Positions 1 to 7,658 of a stretch of 64,000 nucleotides of DNA are shown one piece after another; the stretch's first letter is position 1; every line of letters begins with the position of its first letter. The notes below the pieces were generated by a model. That model did not search any database, was not told where the DNA came from, and saw only the letters and a list, made by a program, of their open reading frames with translations. A program made the position numbers and the translations under genes. The DNA is from a virus, in the IMG/VR virus record IMGVR_UViG_3300025289_000026, positions 1 to 64,000 of that record. One strand, given 5' to 3'.

Positions 1-17
1 AACCTCGTGGACCCCTC

Positions 18-470
18 GTGATCAAACCCACCGGTGCCCCCGAGCCCAACTTCATCACCTATGGGGCGGTGCTTGGTTGTCACGATGGTGACACGATTGA
101 AGTACTGCGCGATCTCGGGCATGACGTCTACTACAAGACCAGCTTCCGGTTATTGGGCATCGATACCCCGGAGGTCAACCGGCGGGCTGAGAAACAGTAC
201 GGACTGTTGGCCCGCCAGCACCTTATCGACCTGATCTCCCAGACGACCCAATGGTGGGAAGAAGAAACCCCATGGGGCAAGATTCGCCAGCCCATCCTCG
301 TGATGAAATCGGTCGAAGCGGATAAGTTCGGCGGCAGGTGGTTGGGCGAGATATGGCTGCCCAAGGGCAAGGGCCAGCTTCAGCTTCAGATGATCGAAGA
401 CAAGTACGGTCGGACTTACGATGGTGATGCGAAGAAGATTTGGGACTTCAAAGGATACCCGGAGAGATGA
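18..470 (+). CDS. Staphylococcal-nuclease-like (SNase/thermonuclease) domain protein
   Basis: The 150 aa protein has the SNase signature: DGDTIEV (about residues 23-29), RLLGIDTPE (44-52, with the Arg-Asp-Thr-Pro-Glu catalytic cluster) and a later GGRWLGEI that can supply the second catalytic Arg. Family members are Ca-dependent nucleases that cut DNA or RNA. All expected acidic and Arg positions appear present, so activity is plausible; its job in the phage (host DNA breakdown or another role) is inference. The start used is a GTG, but the frame stays open to the window edge, so the true start may lie upstream. It is followed after 1 nt by the next plus-strand gene. Confidence 0.75.
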   Translation: MIKPTGAPEPNFITYGAVLGCHDGDTIEVLRDLGHDVYYKTSFRLLGIDTPEVNRRAEKQYGLLARQHLIDLISQTTQWWEEETPWGKIRQPILVMKSVEADKFGGRWLGEIWLPKGKGQLQLQMIEDKYGRTYDGDAKKIWDFKGYPER

Positions 471-471
471 T

Positions 472-723
472 ATGAGTAAAAAGCATGATGATGACAGATA
501 TTTTCGCGATGCGTGGGCTTCGTTGGAAAAGACGTGCCCGGTAATTTCAAAGGCACGTGTAGTGTTCAAACAATTACCTGAGGGTACGTGGTCGTGCGAT
601 ATCGAGGACGGGATGGGGGCGGGGGTTGGCGAGAACCGTTCTGGGGCACTAATACGTGCGGCGTATTCTGTAAACATGCTAGTTTTGGAAGAATTACTTT
701 GGCTGAGGGAGTTGCCCAGATGA
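472..723 (+). CDS. Hypothetical protein, 83 aa
   Basis: Unrecognised small soluble protein, begins MSKKHDDDRYF. The start is the ATG 1 nt after the upstream stop; a GAGAGATGATATG context gives a weak purine-rich ribosome site. It ends in an ATGA overlap with the next gene, so it is translationally coupled in a four-gene plus-strand run. The composition (Gly-rich middle, Leu/Glu-rich C-terminus) gives no functional clue. Confidence 0.65.
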   Translation: MSKKHDDDRYFRDAWASLEKTCPVISKARVVFKQLPEGTWSCDIEDGMGAGVGENRSGALIRAAYSVNMLVLEELLWLRELPR

Positions 724-980
724 AATTCCTCAGGTCGATCCTCAGCAACAGCGACGGCACCGGGTCGAGCAACCGGACGGCCATGCTGTTGATCGTGGTT
801 GCCCTCTTGGTCTGGACCACCATCTCGGTCTGGCGGACGGGCCAGGTGCCCGATATTTCAACTGGATGGGTCTCGATCCTCATGATCTTCGTCGGGGGGA
901 CGCTTGGGGGCAAAGCGGCCGACGCCATCACGGCGATCAAGGCCCCGGGTCTTGAGGATGAGGAAGAACCGAAGGCATGA
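720..980 (+). CDS. Small two-TM membrane protein
   Basis: An 86 aa protein with a basic N-terminus, one clear hydrophobic helix (about residues 22-40, AMLLIVVALLVW) and a second hydrophobic, glycine-rich segment (about 49-68), ending in an acidic tail. The size and two-helix plan are compatible with a holin or an accessory membrane protein, but nothing decides this. The start overlaps the preceding stop as ATGA (720-723) and the end overlaps the next start the same way. Confidence 0.7.
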   Translation: MKFLRSILSNSDGTGSSNRTAMLLIVVALLVWTTISVWRTGQVPDISTGWVSILMIFVGGTLGGKAADAITAIKAPGLEDEEEPKA

Positions 981-1309
981 CAACCAAGCGGCACCATGAG
1001 GCACCTGAACCCGAGGTCACGGAATCCACTGGAGTCAATGGGAACGGTGGTCGCAGTTGGGGCGAGTGGTTCGCCCGCCAGGGCACGACCCTGCGGCAAC
1101 CGAGCGTCTTGCTCTTCATGGTTCTGGCGTTCGTGTTCGGCGACATGGTGACCTTCCTGGTGGCCAAGTCGACGGGCTACGAGATCCACGTGCCCAAGGA
1201 GCGGCCGATCGTCGAGTGCATCCGGCGGGCCATCGGGATGAAGGAGATCGACGACAAGGCGTTCCGCGAGGCCGTGGTGATCTGTATTCCACCCGCGACT
1301 GACGAGTAG
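977..1309 (+). CDS. Single-TM membrane protein, 110 aa
   Basis: Hydrophilic N-terminus of about 40 residues, one TM helix (about residues 44-62, VLLFMVLAFVFGDMVTFLVA), then a charged C-terminal domain with two cysteines. Function unknown. The ATGA overlap with the previous membrane gene suggests the two act together. The gene runs convergently into a minus-strand gene across a terminator hairpin. Confidence 0.7.
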   Translation: MTTKRHHEAPEPEVTESTGVNGNGGRSWGEWFARQGTTLRQPSVLLFMVLAFVFGDMVTFLVAKSTGYEIHVPKERPIVECIRRAIGMKEIDDKAFREAVVICIPPATDE

Positions 1310-1310
1310 C

Positions 1311-1334
1311 TAAAGAAAAGGGCCCAGGGCGCCC
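1311..1334 (-). terminator. Rho-independent terminator (minus strand)
   Basis: GGGC stem (1320-1323) pairs with GCCC (1331-1334) around a 7-nt loop; on the minus strand it is followed by TTTTCTTTA. It sits between convergent genes and ends the minus-strand gene at 1345-1980. The same stem-loop style recurs at 2005-2031 and 4291-4316. Confidence 0.6.
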
Positions 1335-1344
1335 AATCTTTTGA

Positions 1345-1980
1345 TCACTTTTTGGACAGATCCAAAATGCGATTGAGAACAGCGACCCCATCTTGATCCA
1401 GGTACTCTTGAGTCGAGTACTCGTCATAGACCTTCTTGAGCCACCCGGCGATAAGCCGAAGATCACTTATCTTGAACAGCATGAGGTACTTTTCCCGGAG
1501 CTGTTCACGCAGGGAATCCAATGCCACCTTCCCCACCATGTCGCTTACGTATAGGGTCATGCCGTCGCCGTCCCACTCCTGTTCGACGATAGTATGTTCA
1601 TTCTTACGGTAGTCGGAGTCCGTGGATATACGAAGTGATATCCGAGGGGTATCGATCGACTCGAATTCGTCGTCAACGGTAGTTTCCATTACGTCCGACG
1701 AAACTTTGGCGCCGATCCGAATATACTTTTTATCGATCAGGTACTTCAGCAACATAAAGGCGATCGCGTAGACCTCCGAGTTCTTGGACTTTCCGACTAC
1801 ACTCTTGACGAACTCGTCGATGTTCTCCTCGTACAGGGCCTCGGATTCCCAGGCAGCCTGCACCCAACCTTCCTTCAACATGTCAGCGAACTTACTCTTC
1901 AACTGCTTCGCGAGCAGAGGACGTATGTGTTCGTTGATAATATCATCGACCTCACTGTCGAGATCAAACTCCAGACTCAT
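1345..1980 (-). CDS. Hypothetical protein, 211 aa
   Basis: Acidic, mainly alpha-helical protein of unknown function; no catalytic motif recognised. The start is the ATG preceded by AAGGAG at normal spacing (minus strand, about 1988-1993). It has its own downstream terminator and an upstream terminator (2005-2031), so it may be transcribed separately or by read-through from the 3117 promoter. Its codon use looks slightly more A/T-ending than the virion genes. Confidence 0.75.
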   Translation of the reverse strand: MSLEFDLDSEVDDIINEHIRPLLAKQLKSKFADMLKEGWVQAAWESEALYEENIDEFVKSVVGKSKNSEVYAIAFMLLKYLIDKKYIRIGAKVSSDVMETTVDDEFESIDTPRISLRISTDSDYRKNEHTIVEQEWDGDGMTLYVSDMVGKVALDSLREQLREKYLMLFKISDLRLIAGWLKKVYDEYSTQEYLDQDGVAVLNRILDLSKK

Positions 1981-2004
1981 ATGGATACTCCTTGCCTAGA
2001 TTAT

Positions 2005-2031
2005 GAAAAATAAAGGGCCAAGGGCGCCCTT
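2005..2031 (-). terminator. Rho-independent terminator (minus strand)
   Basis: AAGGGC (2013-2018) pairs with GCCCTT (2026-2031) around a 7-nt loop, followed on the minus strand by TTATTTTTC. It lies just after the tandem small genes at 2059-2534 and before the 1345-1980 gene. Confidence 0.7.
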
Positions 2032-2058
2032 CTGTTTCGCTGAATCGCAAAGCCACTA

Positions 2059-2292
2059 TCACTCTATTCGCCAGATACGGCACCCCTGCAGTTTCCCTTC
2101 GGTGACATACCTGGACAAATATTTCCAACCGTTGGGGTTATGGTTGAATCCCCAGACTCGCCCACTTCCTTGACCGCTGTTGATGTTGGGGATTAGGAAC
2201 GAGTCCCCAACCTGCATCGAACCTATGGGGTACTTGGTCTTGGATCTGTTGGCTGGGATGGGCACACCTTTCTCTACCTGGAAAGTCGACAT
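2059..2292 (-). CDS. Small conserved phage protein, tandem paralog B
   Basis: A 77 aa protein with the pattern V-E-K-G-V-P-I-P near the N-terminus, then YPIGSMQVGDSFLIP (about residues 21-35) and CRIWRIE at the end. The neighbour at 2292-2534 shares this plan (MEVGDSFVIP and CRIWRIK), so the two are tandem duplicates. Small phage proteins with a VGDSF core are familiar to me, but without a firm function. The start overlaps the preceding stop as TAATG. Confidence 0.75.
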   Translation of the reverse strand: MSTFQVEKGVPIPANRSKTKYPIGSMQVGDSFLIPNINSGQGSGRVWGFNHNPNGWKYLSRYVTEGKLQGCRIWRIE

Positions 2293-2534
2293 TACTTGAT
2301 CCTCCAGATACGACAGTCCACCGGCGGGTTACCGACGGCACGAGCGCAGAACCGCTTGGTGTTGTTTGAGAGTTTGCGGAATTTGCTACACCGCGACCTC
2401 CCGGCCTTGACGTCCACCTTGGGGATCACGAACGAATCCCCAACCTCCATCTTTTCGTAGGGGTAGATGGATTCCAACTTCGGGCGTGCTGGCCCGGGTA
2501 TCGACACACCTGATTCAACTGTATAGGTAGGCAT
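2292..2534 (-). CDS. Small conserved phage protein, tandem paralog A
   Basis: An 80 aa protein related to the 77 aa product just downstream: both have VE-x-GV-x-IP at residues 6-13, a M-x-VGDSF-x-IP core and a CRIWRI C-terminus. The middle region is more basic here (RSRCSKFRK), so the copies have diverged. A clear AAAGGAG ribosome site precedes the ATG. Nucleic-acid binding is possible from the basic stretch, but that is only a guess. Confidence 0.75.
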   Translation of the reverse strand: MPTYTVESGVSIPGPARPKLESIYPYEKMEVGDSFVIPKVDVKAGRSRCSKFRKLSNNTKRFCARAVGNPPVDCRIWRIK

Positions 2535-2622
2535 TGGTTACTCCTTTGGTTGCCTAGTTGAGGACACTGTTGACAATTCGTGGTTGTGGTCATCCTTTGT
2601 TGCCCCAGGGCCTTGCACAGCA

Positions 2623-3117
2623 CTATCGGGCTGCACGTTGTAATCTTTCACCAATCTGGTTGTCTGTCATGGGCTTGGGCGCAGGGAATCCATCGAGCGC
2701 GATGCCGAAGTAGGGCATGCCCCCGGGCATGACCTTCCACATGTCCCTGGGCAGCAGGAACCTGCAGTACCCCAGGGCAATGCCCAGCAGCAGGAGTTGC
2801 TCGATGTGCCGGTGTTCGCCCCAGTGGTAGCCGTCGCGCCGCAGGCACGCCTGGAGGAACGACCATCCATCGCCGGTACCCTGGTGGAATTGTTCCGGCA
2901 GTTGGCTGAGCATGTCCCGGACGTTCTGCCGTTGGGTCTCGAGTTGCTCACGGCAGAACCCCACGTTGGTTATCACGCCTGCGGCCAGCACGACATAGTC
3001 CGGCAACGGGGCGTCGGCCGCTTGGATCCGGCGCAACTCCTCCATCCTGGGGTCTTGTTCTTGGAACATCGAGGCTCCGAACGCCTGCTTCACGTTCTCG
3101 GCTGTAAGCTCATACAT
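2623..3117 (-). CDS. Hypothetical protein, 164 aa
   Basis: Mostly alpha-helical protein without recognised motifs; the middle (about residues 95-125) is hydrophobic enough to be a buried helix but not a convincing TM segment. It is the first gene of a minus-strand run driven by the promoter-like element at 3165-3193, with an AAAGGAGAAA ribosome site directly before the ATG. The 88 nt between it and the next gene hold nothing I can name. Confidence 0.75.
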   Translation of the reverse strand: MYELTAENVKQAFGASMFQEQDPRMEELRRIQAADAPLPDYVVLAAGVITNVGFCREQLETQRQNVRDMLSQLPEQFHQGTGDGWSFLQACLRRDGYHWGEHRHIEQLLLLGIALGYCRFLLPRDMWKVMPGGMPYFGIALDGFPAPKPMTDNQIGERLQRAAR

Positions 3118-3164
3118 TGGTTTCTCCTTTGCAGATTGAAAAGTTGTTTTATTTCGTTCAAGTT

Positions 3165-3193
3165 CTTATGCGCACCAAAGCGTCTCGATACAC
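3165..3193 (-). promoter_or_regulatory. Minus-strand promoter, class GTGTAT-N17-CATAAG
   Basis: Read on the minus strand: GTGTAT (3193-3188), exactly 17 nt, CATAAG (3170-3165), placing a start site near 3158, about 40 nt upstream of the 3117 gene. The same two hexamers with the same spacing occur at 6733-6761 and 8798-8826, and a close relative at 58809-58837, each time just upstream of a minus-strand operon. Confidence 0.65.
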
Positions 3194-3202
3194 CTGCGGT
3201 GC

Positions 3203-3208
3203 TATACT
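3203..3208 (+). promoter_or_regulatory. Extended -10 box (TGC-TATACT), leaderless start
   Basis: TGCTATACT ends 8 nt before the ATG at 3217, so transcription would begin at or next to the start codon. No Shine-Dalgarno sequence lies between. Similar boxes precede genes at 7634 (minus), 8847, 9609 and 16730 (minus). No -35 hexamer is recognisable. Confidence 0.45.
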
Positions 3209-3216
3209 GACGTCGT

Positions 3217-4008
3217 ATGGCTCGATACGTTTGGATCGTGTTGGCAATCTTGCTGGTGATCTTGGGCTACGGGGTAGCCAGGTACTACCGTGAGGCCGTG
3301 GCGCTCCAGGAACTCCTGTGGTTCAAGGACCGGGATAGCGCAGAGGTCAAGCGCAAGTACGACCGAGAGATCACGGTGCTGCGGGAAACCGCTGACGATC
3401 TCCGGCGGCAGATCGAAGAGGCACCCGCGGTCTCGGGTGCCAAGGTCAGGACGATCGTGAAGTATCGTGATCGTGAAGTCGTGAAGGACGTGACCACGGC
3501 GGTCGACCTGCCGCCCGGGTGTGCCGAGTGCCTCGCGGCCATCGAGATCCCGTACCATTTCGACAACTCCTACGTCGTGCTGGACGACACCCTCCGGTTC
3601 AACCCCCTGACCCAGGCGTTTGATTCGGTGGATCGCAAGTTCGTCCTGACGGATCGGTTCAACGATGCCGTCGTATCGACGGGGTTGCAGAACTTTGTCC
3701 AGCACGATGACCGATGGTTCCACGTCCGCTGGGCCGTGGGGGTGGACTACACCTGGGTGCCGATGGATAGGTTCCCTGGCCTTGGGGTTGGCCCGGCGGT
3801 CGAACTGGTGAATCTCAAGAAACTCCTGGGGGCCGAGGTGGGGATCAACCTTGCCCTCATGGTGGTGCCGAATGATATCAAAGACTCCCACGTGTCCGCG
3901 GTGCTGGACTGGAGGGTCGTGCGGAACGCCGCCCTGGGGGTCGGGTATGGACGTTCCATAGGTGACAACCTGGTGGCTGCCCAGGTGGTATTCTTTCCTT
4001 TCGACTGA
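3217..4008 (+). CDS. Membrane-anchored coiled-coil protein, 263 aa
   Basis: N-terminal TM/signal-anchor (about residues 4-22, VWIVLAILLVILGYGVA), a heptad-like charged helix (about 28-70), then a middle domain with CAEC, and a C-terminal half of alternating short beta stretches ending in a terminal Phe region (VVFFPFD). The plan is of an anchored envelope protein. A spanin-like or outer-membrane-contacting role is conceivable but unproven. It lacks a ribosome site and begins just after a TATACT box, like late genes; the next gene follows after 2 nt. Confidence 0.75.
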   Translation: MARYVWIVLAILLVILGYGVARYYREAVALQELLWFKDRDSAEVKRKYDREITVLRETADDLRRQIEEAPAVSGAKVRTIVKYRDREVVKDVTTAVDLPPGCAECLAAIEIPYHFDNSYVVLDDTLRFNPLTQAFDSVDRKFVLTDRFNDAVVSTGLQNFVQHDDRWFHVRWAVGVDYTWVPMDRFPGLGVGPAVELVNLKKLLGAEVGINLALMVVPNDIKDSHVSAVLDWRVVRNAALGVGYGRSIGDNLVAAQVVFFPFD

Positions 4009-4010
4009 CC

Positions 4011-4289
4011 ATGCGGGCCGACATCACGAAGTTTCGGGTCAAGATTCTTCAGACGATCGATCGTGTGCCCCCGGGGTTTCGTGACCACGGGTGGACCGGG
4101 GGCATGCTGGTGGCCGAGCTGGGGATCCCGGAGACAACCTTGCGGCGCCACGTCAGGGCCCTTCGGGACGCGGGTCTCGTGCAGGACAGCATGACCGGCT
4201 ACCGATTACCCCCGGGCGTTAGCCAACGGCTCGATCTTGTCCTCCAGGCCGCCCGTGAGGGCAAGGCCCTGATGGTTCCCCCGGCCTAG
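4011..4289 (+). CDS. Winged-helix DNA-binding protein
   Basis: A 92 aa protein with a helix-turn-helix: GMLVAELGIPETTLRRHVRA (about residues 30-49) is a typical wHTH recognition unit, followed by LRDAGLVQDSMTGYRL as the wing. Likely a small transcription regulator acting on phage promoters; the target is unknown. It is co-transcribed with the upstream membrane protein and ends at a hairpin. Confidence 0.65.
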   Translation: MRADITKFRVKILQTIDRVPPGFRDHGWTGGMLVAELGIPETTLRRHVRALRDAGLVQDSMTGYRLPPGVSQRLDLVLQAAREGKALMVPPA

Positions 4290-4290
4290 C

Positions 4291-4316
4291 TAAAGAAGAG
4301 GGGCTGATGCCGCCCC
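4291..4316 (-). terminator. Probable terminator between convergent operons
   Basis: GGGGC (4300-4304) pairs with GCCCC (4312-4316) around a 7-nt loop; on the minus strand TCTTCTTTA follows. It most likely ends the minus run that finishes at 4439; the plus strand lacks a U tract. The rest of 4317-4438 shows no gene. Confidence 0.45.
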
Positions 4317-4438
4317 CCTTGCCACTTGACCCCTTGCCGACCATGGCGGGCCGGATTGTTTCCTACGCACCAGAGCGCTTTTGACCAGGGGCCGATGCGT
4401 AGCCCAGTGGGTTGCCTGGGTCTCCTATTTCCCCTGGT

Positions 4439-4735
4439 CTAGAGTTTGTTGTCTTTCATCACCATGACGAAGAGCTTGCGGAAGTCCTGGCGGTTTCCCC
4501 CAACTCCCTGGCGCAGCCAGTTGTAGAATTGCTTCCGCTTGGACAGCCGGGCCGCCGGCGCGGGGTTGATCGCGGCCTCGGCCCTGCGGTAGTGCCGGAC
4601 GCCAGTTGATTCTTGCTTTATCGAACGGCGGCGCGATACTGCGTTTTCGCCAACCATCTGGCCGTCGCGATATCGCGTCCGCAGGCGCCCCTGGACGACA
4701 GTCTTGTCGCCGTTTCGGTGCTGGATAATCTTCAT
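4439..4735 (-). CDS. Hypothetical basic protein, 98 aa
   Basis: Strongly basic (RRRSIKQ, RLRTRYRD, RLSKRKQF), which would suit nucleic-acid binding, but no fold is recognised. It is the last gene of the minus run 6688 to 4439; its start shares ATGA with the stop of the previous gene. Confidence 0.65.
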   Translation of the reverse strand: MKIIQHRNGDKTVVQGRLRTRYRDGQMVGENAVSRRRSIKQESTGVRHYRRAEAAINPAPAARLSKRKQFYNWLRQGVGGNRQDFRKLFVMVMKDNKL

Positions 4736-4956
4736 GTGGTCTCTCCTTTGGTTGGCTGTGTTTCTTTGCTTGCCATCATGCTGGCGGCGTAGGCCTCCAG
4801 AATCCAGAGGATCCGGATGCCGAATTTCTGGAAAATCATCGAGAGTTCATCCCGCAGGGGCCGGGTGTCCTCACGCTTCGACACTTCGTTCCAGTATTTG
4901 GCCATCGACAGGACGGTCGTGGCTTCCTCGGGGGTCATGATGTTCTTTTGGTTCAT
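4732..4956 (-). CDS. Hypothetical protein, 74 aa
   Basis: Small helical protein, starts MNQKNIMTPEEATTV. This start was chosen because AAGGAAA lies at the right distance and because it shares ATGA with the stop of the upstream gene; the frame stays open about 70 nt further but without a ribosome site. Function unknown. Confidence 0.65.
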   Translation of the reverse strand: MNQKNIMTPEEATTVLSMAKYWNEVSKREDTRPLRDELSMIFQKFGIRILWILEAYAASMMASKETQPTKGETT

Positions 4957-5366
4957 ACGTTTCCTTGTATCGTGGTGATGGGTAGTTGGCTCGGGTGTGG
5001 GAAATCTGCTGGTGTACGGCGCTCCCACTCCTTTGTACCTTGGGCTCGCTCTTCAGCCGTCCATTGGCGCTGAAGATGTCGAGTCATCTGCTGTTTCGTA
5101 CTCTTGTCCAGTATTTCGAGGTGGACCAACCGGGTGGATGTTTTCTCTCGCTGACCCGTGTTGACGAATACACGACCCGTCAGCGGATGGACGCCGGCAT
5201 AGTAGAAGGGCAGGTTCCCCACCATGCTCCGCAGGATACCTATACTCCTTTTGGTTTCGTAGATGTACCAACCCACGTGATCCCATAGGTGTTTGTCGGT
5301 CGTGGCGGCAGCGTTGAGATCAACGATACGGTACAGCAGTCGATGGTTTGTTTCTTTGGTCCCCAT
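4953..5366 (-). CDS. Hypothetical protein, 137 aa
   Basis: No recognised domain. The N-terminal half mixes aromatic and hydrophobic residues (HVGWYIYETKRSIGILR); the C-terminal half is polar and Gln/Arg-rich. It starts one base inside the previous stop and ends with an ATGA overlap, so it is part of a tightly coupled minus operon. Confidence 0.7.
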   Translation of the reverse strand: MGTKETNHRLLYRIVDLNAAATTDKHLWDHVGWYIYETKRSIGILRSMVGNLPFYYAGVHPLTGRVFVNTGQREKTSTRLVHLEILDKSTKQQMTRHLQRQWTAEERAQGTKEWERRTPADFPHPSQLPITTIQGNV

Positions 5367-5893
5367 TACATCTCCTTGGGTTGAGAAGCTTTGAAGGCCA
5401 TTGGAAGTAGGGTGTAGAAACTCGTGTTGTGTAGCCCTTTATGAATCGTCCAGTAGCGACCGGTGCCGTTCCGCAAGAGGTTGAGTGTGATCTGCTTAGA
5501 TATACTGATCTGCTGAGTTGCCTTGATTATCTCTTGTTGGTTCGGTGCGTGTCCGTGCTGTATCGTGAGTTCGGCGATGGTCATTTTTAGTGTTTTCATC
5601 GCGTCGTTGTTTAACGCCTTACCCTGCTGTGTCTTGATGTCGAAGGTAGGGTTTTTCGTAGGGGTTACGTAAGGGATAATGCTACGGAACACATTGCAGA
5701 TGACACGGCCTCGTGGGCTGAGCATCACAAATTTCGTGACGAAAAGTTGAAGCGCTATACCGACCGCGATACCCCCTAGGAGTGATTGAACGGATACATT
5801 GTTCGCTGGGGTGCAGCCGGTCATCCAGATCAGGATCCAGGTGGTCCCGGTCACTAGGCAGGCGTTAGCCCACTTGTATTTTGACGGGTTCAT
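5366..5893 (-). CDS. Two-TM membrane protein, 175 aa
   Basis: Two hydrophobic helices near the N-terminus (about residues 9-26 and 38-58), followed by a polar C-terminal domain of about 110 residues that would be cytoplasmic. A Cys in TGCTPA after the first helix resembles a lipobox, but the sequence before it is too long and polar to be sure. The gene is visibly more A/T-rich than most of the window. Function unknown. Confidence 0.7.
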   Translation of the reverse strand: MNPSKYKWANACLVTGTTWILIWMTGCTPANNVSVQSLLGGIAVGIALQLFVTKFVMLSPRGRVICNVFRSIIPYVTPTKNPTFDIKTQQGKALNNDAMKTLKMTIAELTIQHGHAPNQQEIIKATQQISISKQITLNLLRNGTGRYWTIHKGLHNTSFYTLLPMAFKASQPKEM

Positions 5894-5897
5894 TGGG

Positions 5898-6431
5898 TTA
5901 CTCCTTTGGTAGCAGTTGATTCAGCCGGATGGCTTCTTTGACCCCTGGGTGATCCCGGGGCTCATCGACACGCACGAGCTGATATCCTCCAGGATAATGG
6001 GCCTGGTACAGGTCATGCTTACTTTCGCTCGACAGCCCGATGTCATGCCAGGCCCACATGTCGGTACTGGAGACGTGGCCGGCCAGTTGGTGCCCTGATT
6101 CCGCCAGCGCGACCGTCCTGACCCAATCGGTTCCTTCGCCCGCGTTGATGAAGACGTATATCTTGGGCTTCAGGGGATCCCCGATGGGTTCGAGTTCCTT
6201 CTGCTTCTTCTCCTCCCAGGCCGTCAGCTTTTCTTCCGACCCGTGGGAGCCGGCCGGCAGGTTCGTGTAGCACCACTGGACGATGTCGAACAGGTCGGCC
6301 CGGTTGTCCAGGTCGGCTACGGCGAATGCCCCGAACAGGTCGTTACACAGGACACGGGTCAGGAACCCCCCGGGCCGTAGCCCTTGGGTTGACCAGAGTT
6401 CCAGGGCCTCGATGTTCTCTTGAGTCATCAT
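5898..6431 (-). CDS. Hypothetical acidic protein, 177 aa
   Basis: Acidic soluble protein with many aromatic residues (MWAWHDIGL, QAHYPGGYQL). No motif recognised. Two consecutive ATG codons are possible starts; the first overlaps the previous stop (ATGA). It is separated by 4 nt from the next gene. Confidence 0.7.
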   Translation of the reverse strand: MMTQENIEALELWSTQGLRPGGFLTRVLCNDLFGAFAVADLDNRADLFDIVQWCYTNLPAGSHGSEEKLTAWEEKKQKELEPIGDPLKPKIYVFINAGEGTDWVRTVALAESGHQLAGHVSSTDMWAWHDIGLSSESKHDLYQAHYPGGYQLVRVDEPRDHPGVKEAIRLNQLLPKE

Positions 6432-6688
6432 GCTGCCACCTGGGCTGTATCTCGGAAATCGTGGTGAGAGTGAAGTGAGCCCCAGGTGAGTTCAAGCACC
6501 AGGACGGCGGAAGTCCCGTCGGGACAGGTTTCGCTGATGGCCTTCTTGGCCGTTGGGAATGGCCCGTGCAACTTGCACCCAGATAGTGGGATCGGGAGTA
6601 CCGTCTTGCCTCCATGCTCGATGAACTGACAGACCTGACCGAACCCGTGGATGTTATCGTTCTGGTCAAACCTTGCGACGAAAAACAT
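6428..6688 (-). CDS. Hypothetical protein, 86 aa
   Basis: First gene of the minus run ending at 4439. AAAGGAG precedes the ATG; the promoter-like element at 6733-6761 lies about 45-70 nt upstream. The protein is small, beta-rich looking and unrecognised. Confidence 0.7.
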   Translation of the reverse strand: MFFVARFDQNDNIHGFGQVCQFIEHGGKTVLPIPLSGCKLHGPFPTAKKAISETCPDGTSAVLVLELTWGSLHSHHDFRDTAQVAA

Positions 6689-6732
6689 AGCAACTCCTTT
6701 GTAATTGGGAAAAGATTTTGTTCTCTCGAGTC

Positions 6733-6761
6733 CTTATGACGACCCAAGAGTCCCAATACAC
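6733..6761 (-). promoter_or_regulatory. Minus-strand promoter, class GTGTAT-N17-CATAAG
   Basis: GTGTAT (6761-6756), 17 nt, CATAAG (6738-6733) on the minus strand, upstream of the 6688 gene. It is located just past the 3' end of the endolysin gene, so the downstream operon is set apart from the endolysin. Confidence 0.65.
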
Positions 6762-6776
6762 TGGCGGGCGCCGCGG

Positions 6777-7634
6777 TTATGTCGAGAGGATTCGAACGGC
6801 TTCGTTGTAACGTCGAGCGCGATCTGCAAGCCCGTGGTCTCCGCCGTTGATCTTGCGGGTCATGTTGGTCACGTCCCCTTGATCCGCCAGGGCGCTGAGG
6901 CCGCGGGCGTTCCAATACCACGTGGCTGACAATAGCGCGGGCTCCTTGTCCAACAGGATTTCGGGTGTCTTGACGAGTCGGTCGTCCCCGTAGATGGCTT
7001 TGCTGCAGGCAAGGTAGTTGTCCTTCCCAGTGAGTTGCACCAGCCCGCGACCGCGGAAACGGTATCCGTCGCCCGAGGTCTCGGGCCCGTTGCCCATCCG
7101 GTTGGCATAGACCTTGTTCGCGATCTTCTCGGGTGCCTTGGCATACGAGGCTGCCAACGTCACGCTGGTGAAATACTTGGGGAACGTCTTGGCAAGACCG
7201 TCGGTGCTATAGTTGAGGTTTTCCTGCAGCACTTTGAAATCACTGGACTCGTGGGCACACTGGGAGAGGAACCCCGCGACCCTTTTGATCGACGTGACCT
7301 TGGCCCCAGGGAGTACCTTGCCGATCGGTTGAAACCACTGGCCACCCTGGGGGTTACCCGGGAGGATAGCCGTGAGCTTCTTTTCGGTGAAGGGGAAGTC
7401 GAACCCCAGGGCTGCGGGTTGGACGGTCGGGGGGAACATGGCGTTCCATGTGGTATCGTCGATCTGTCCGGTGGCCGGGAGCTTTTTTACGGTTTGGAAT
7501 TCCTTTACCTTGCCTTCGGTGCCACCGCCGAACTGACCATCGTCCTTGATCCCAAGGGCCCGTTGGGCCTTCCGGACATTCTCGATAACCTTGGGATCCA
7601 GGTTGGTGATCCCGTCGCCGCGTTTCAGAAACAT
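6777..7634 (-). CDS. Endolysin: peptidoglycan-binding domain plus GH19 chitinase-like domain
   Basis: The 285 aa protein has an N-terminal PG_binding_1-like region (about residues 13-68, DGQFGGGTEGKVKEFQ) and a C-terminal GH19 catalytic domain (about 85-285). Visible GH19 features are AHESSDF (127-133, Glu129 as general acid), a NLNYS element near 139-143 and YRFRGRGLVQLTG (191-203). Such enzymes cut the glycan strand of peptidoglycan at lysis. There is no signal peptide, so release would need a holin. No ribosome site; a TATACT box ends 6 nt before the ATG, suggesting a leaderless transcript of its own. Confidence 0.92.
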   Translation of the reverse strand: MFLKRGDGITNLDPKVIENVRKAQRALGIKDDGQFGGGTEGKVKEFQTVKKLPATGQIDDTTWNAMFPPTVQPAALGFDFPFTEKKLTAILPGNPQGGQWFQPIGKVLPGAKVTSIKRVAGFLSQCAHESSDFKVLQENLNYSTDGLAKTFPKYFTSVTLAASYAKAPEKIANKVYANRMGNGPETSGDGYRFRGRGLVQLTGKDNYLACSKAIYGDDRLVKTPEILLDKEPALLSATWYWNARGLSALADQGDVTNMTRKINGGDHGLADRARRYNEAVRILST

Positions 7635-7640
7635 GGCTAC

Positions 7641-7646
7641 AGTATA
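7641..7646 (-). promoter_or_regulatory. -10 box TATACT of endolysin, leaderless start
   Basis: On the minus strand GGTATACT is followed by only 6 nt before the endolysin ATG (7634). It resembles GGTATAAT 6 nt before the ATG at 8847. The gene lies downstream of a terminator, so an own promoter is expected. Confidence 0.5.
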
Positions 7647-7658
7647 CCCCAGGGAGCT

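Noticed and set aside
4349-4380. Sequence resembling the GGTGCGCATAAG half-site
   Set aside because: The -10 is degenerate (CGTAGG), no -35 is found and it lies downstream, not upstream, of a minus operon.
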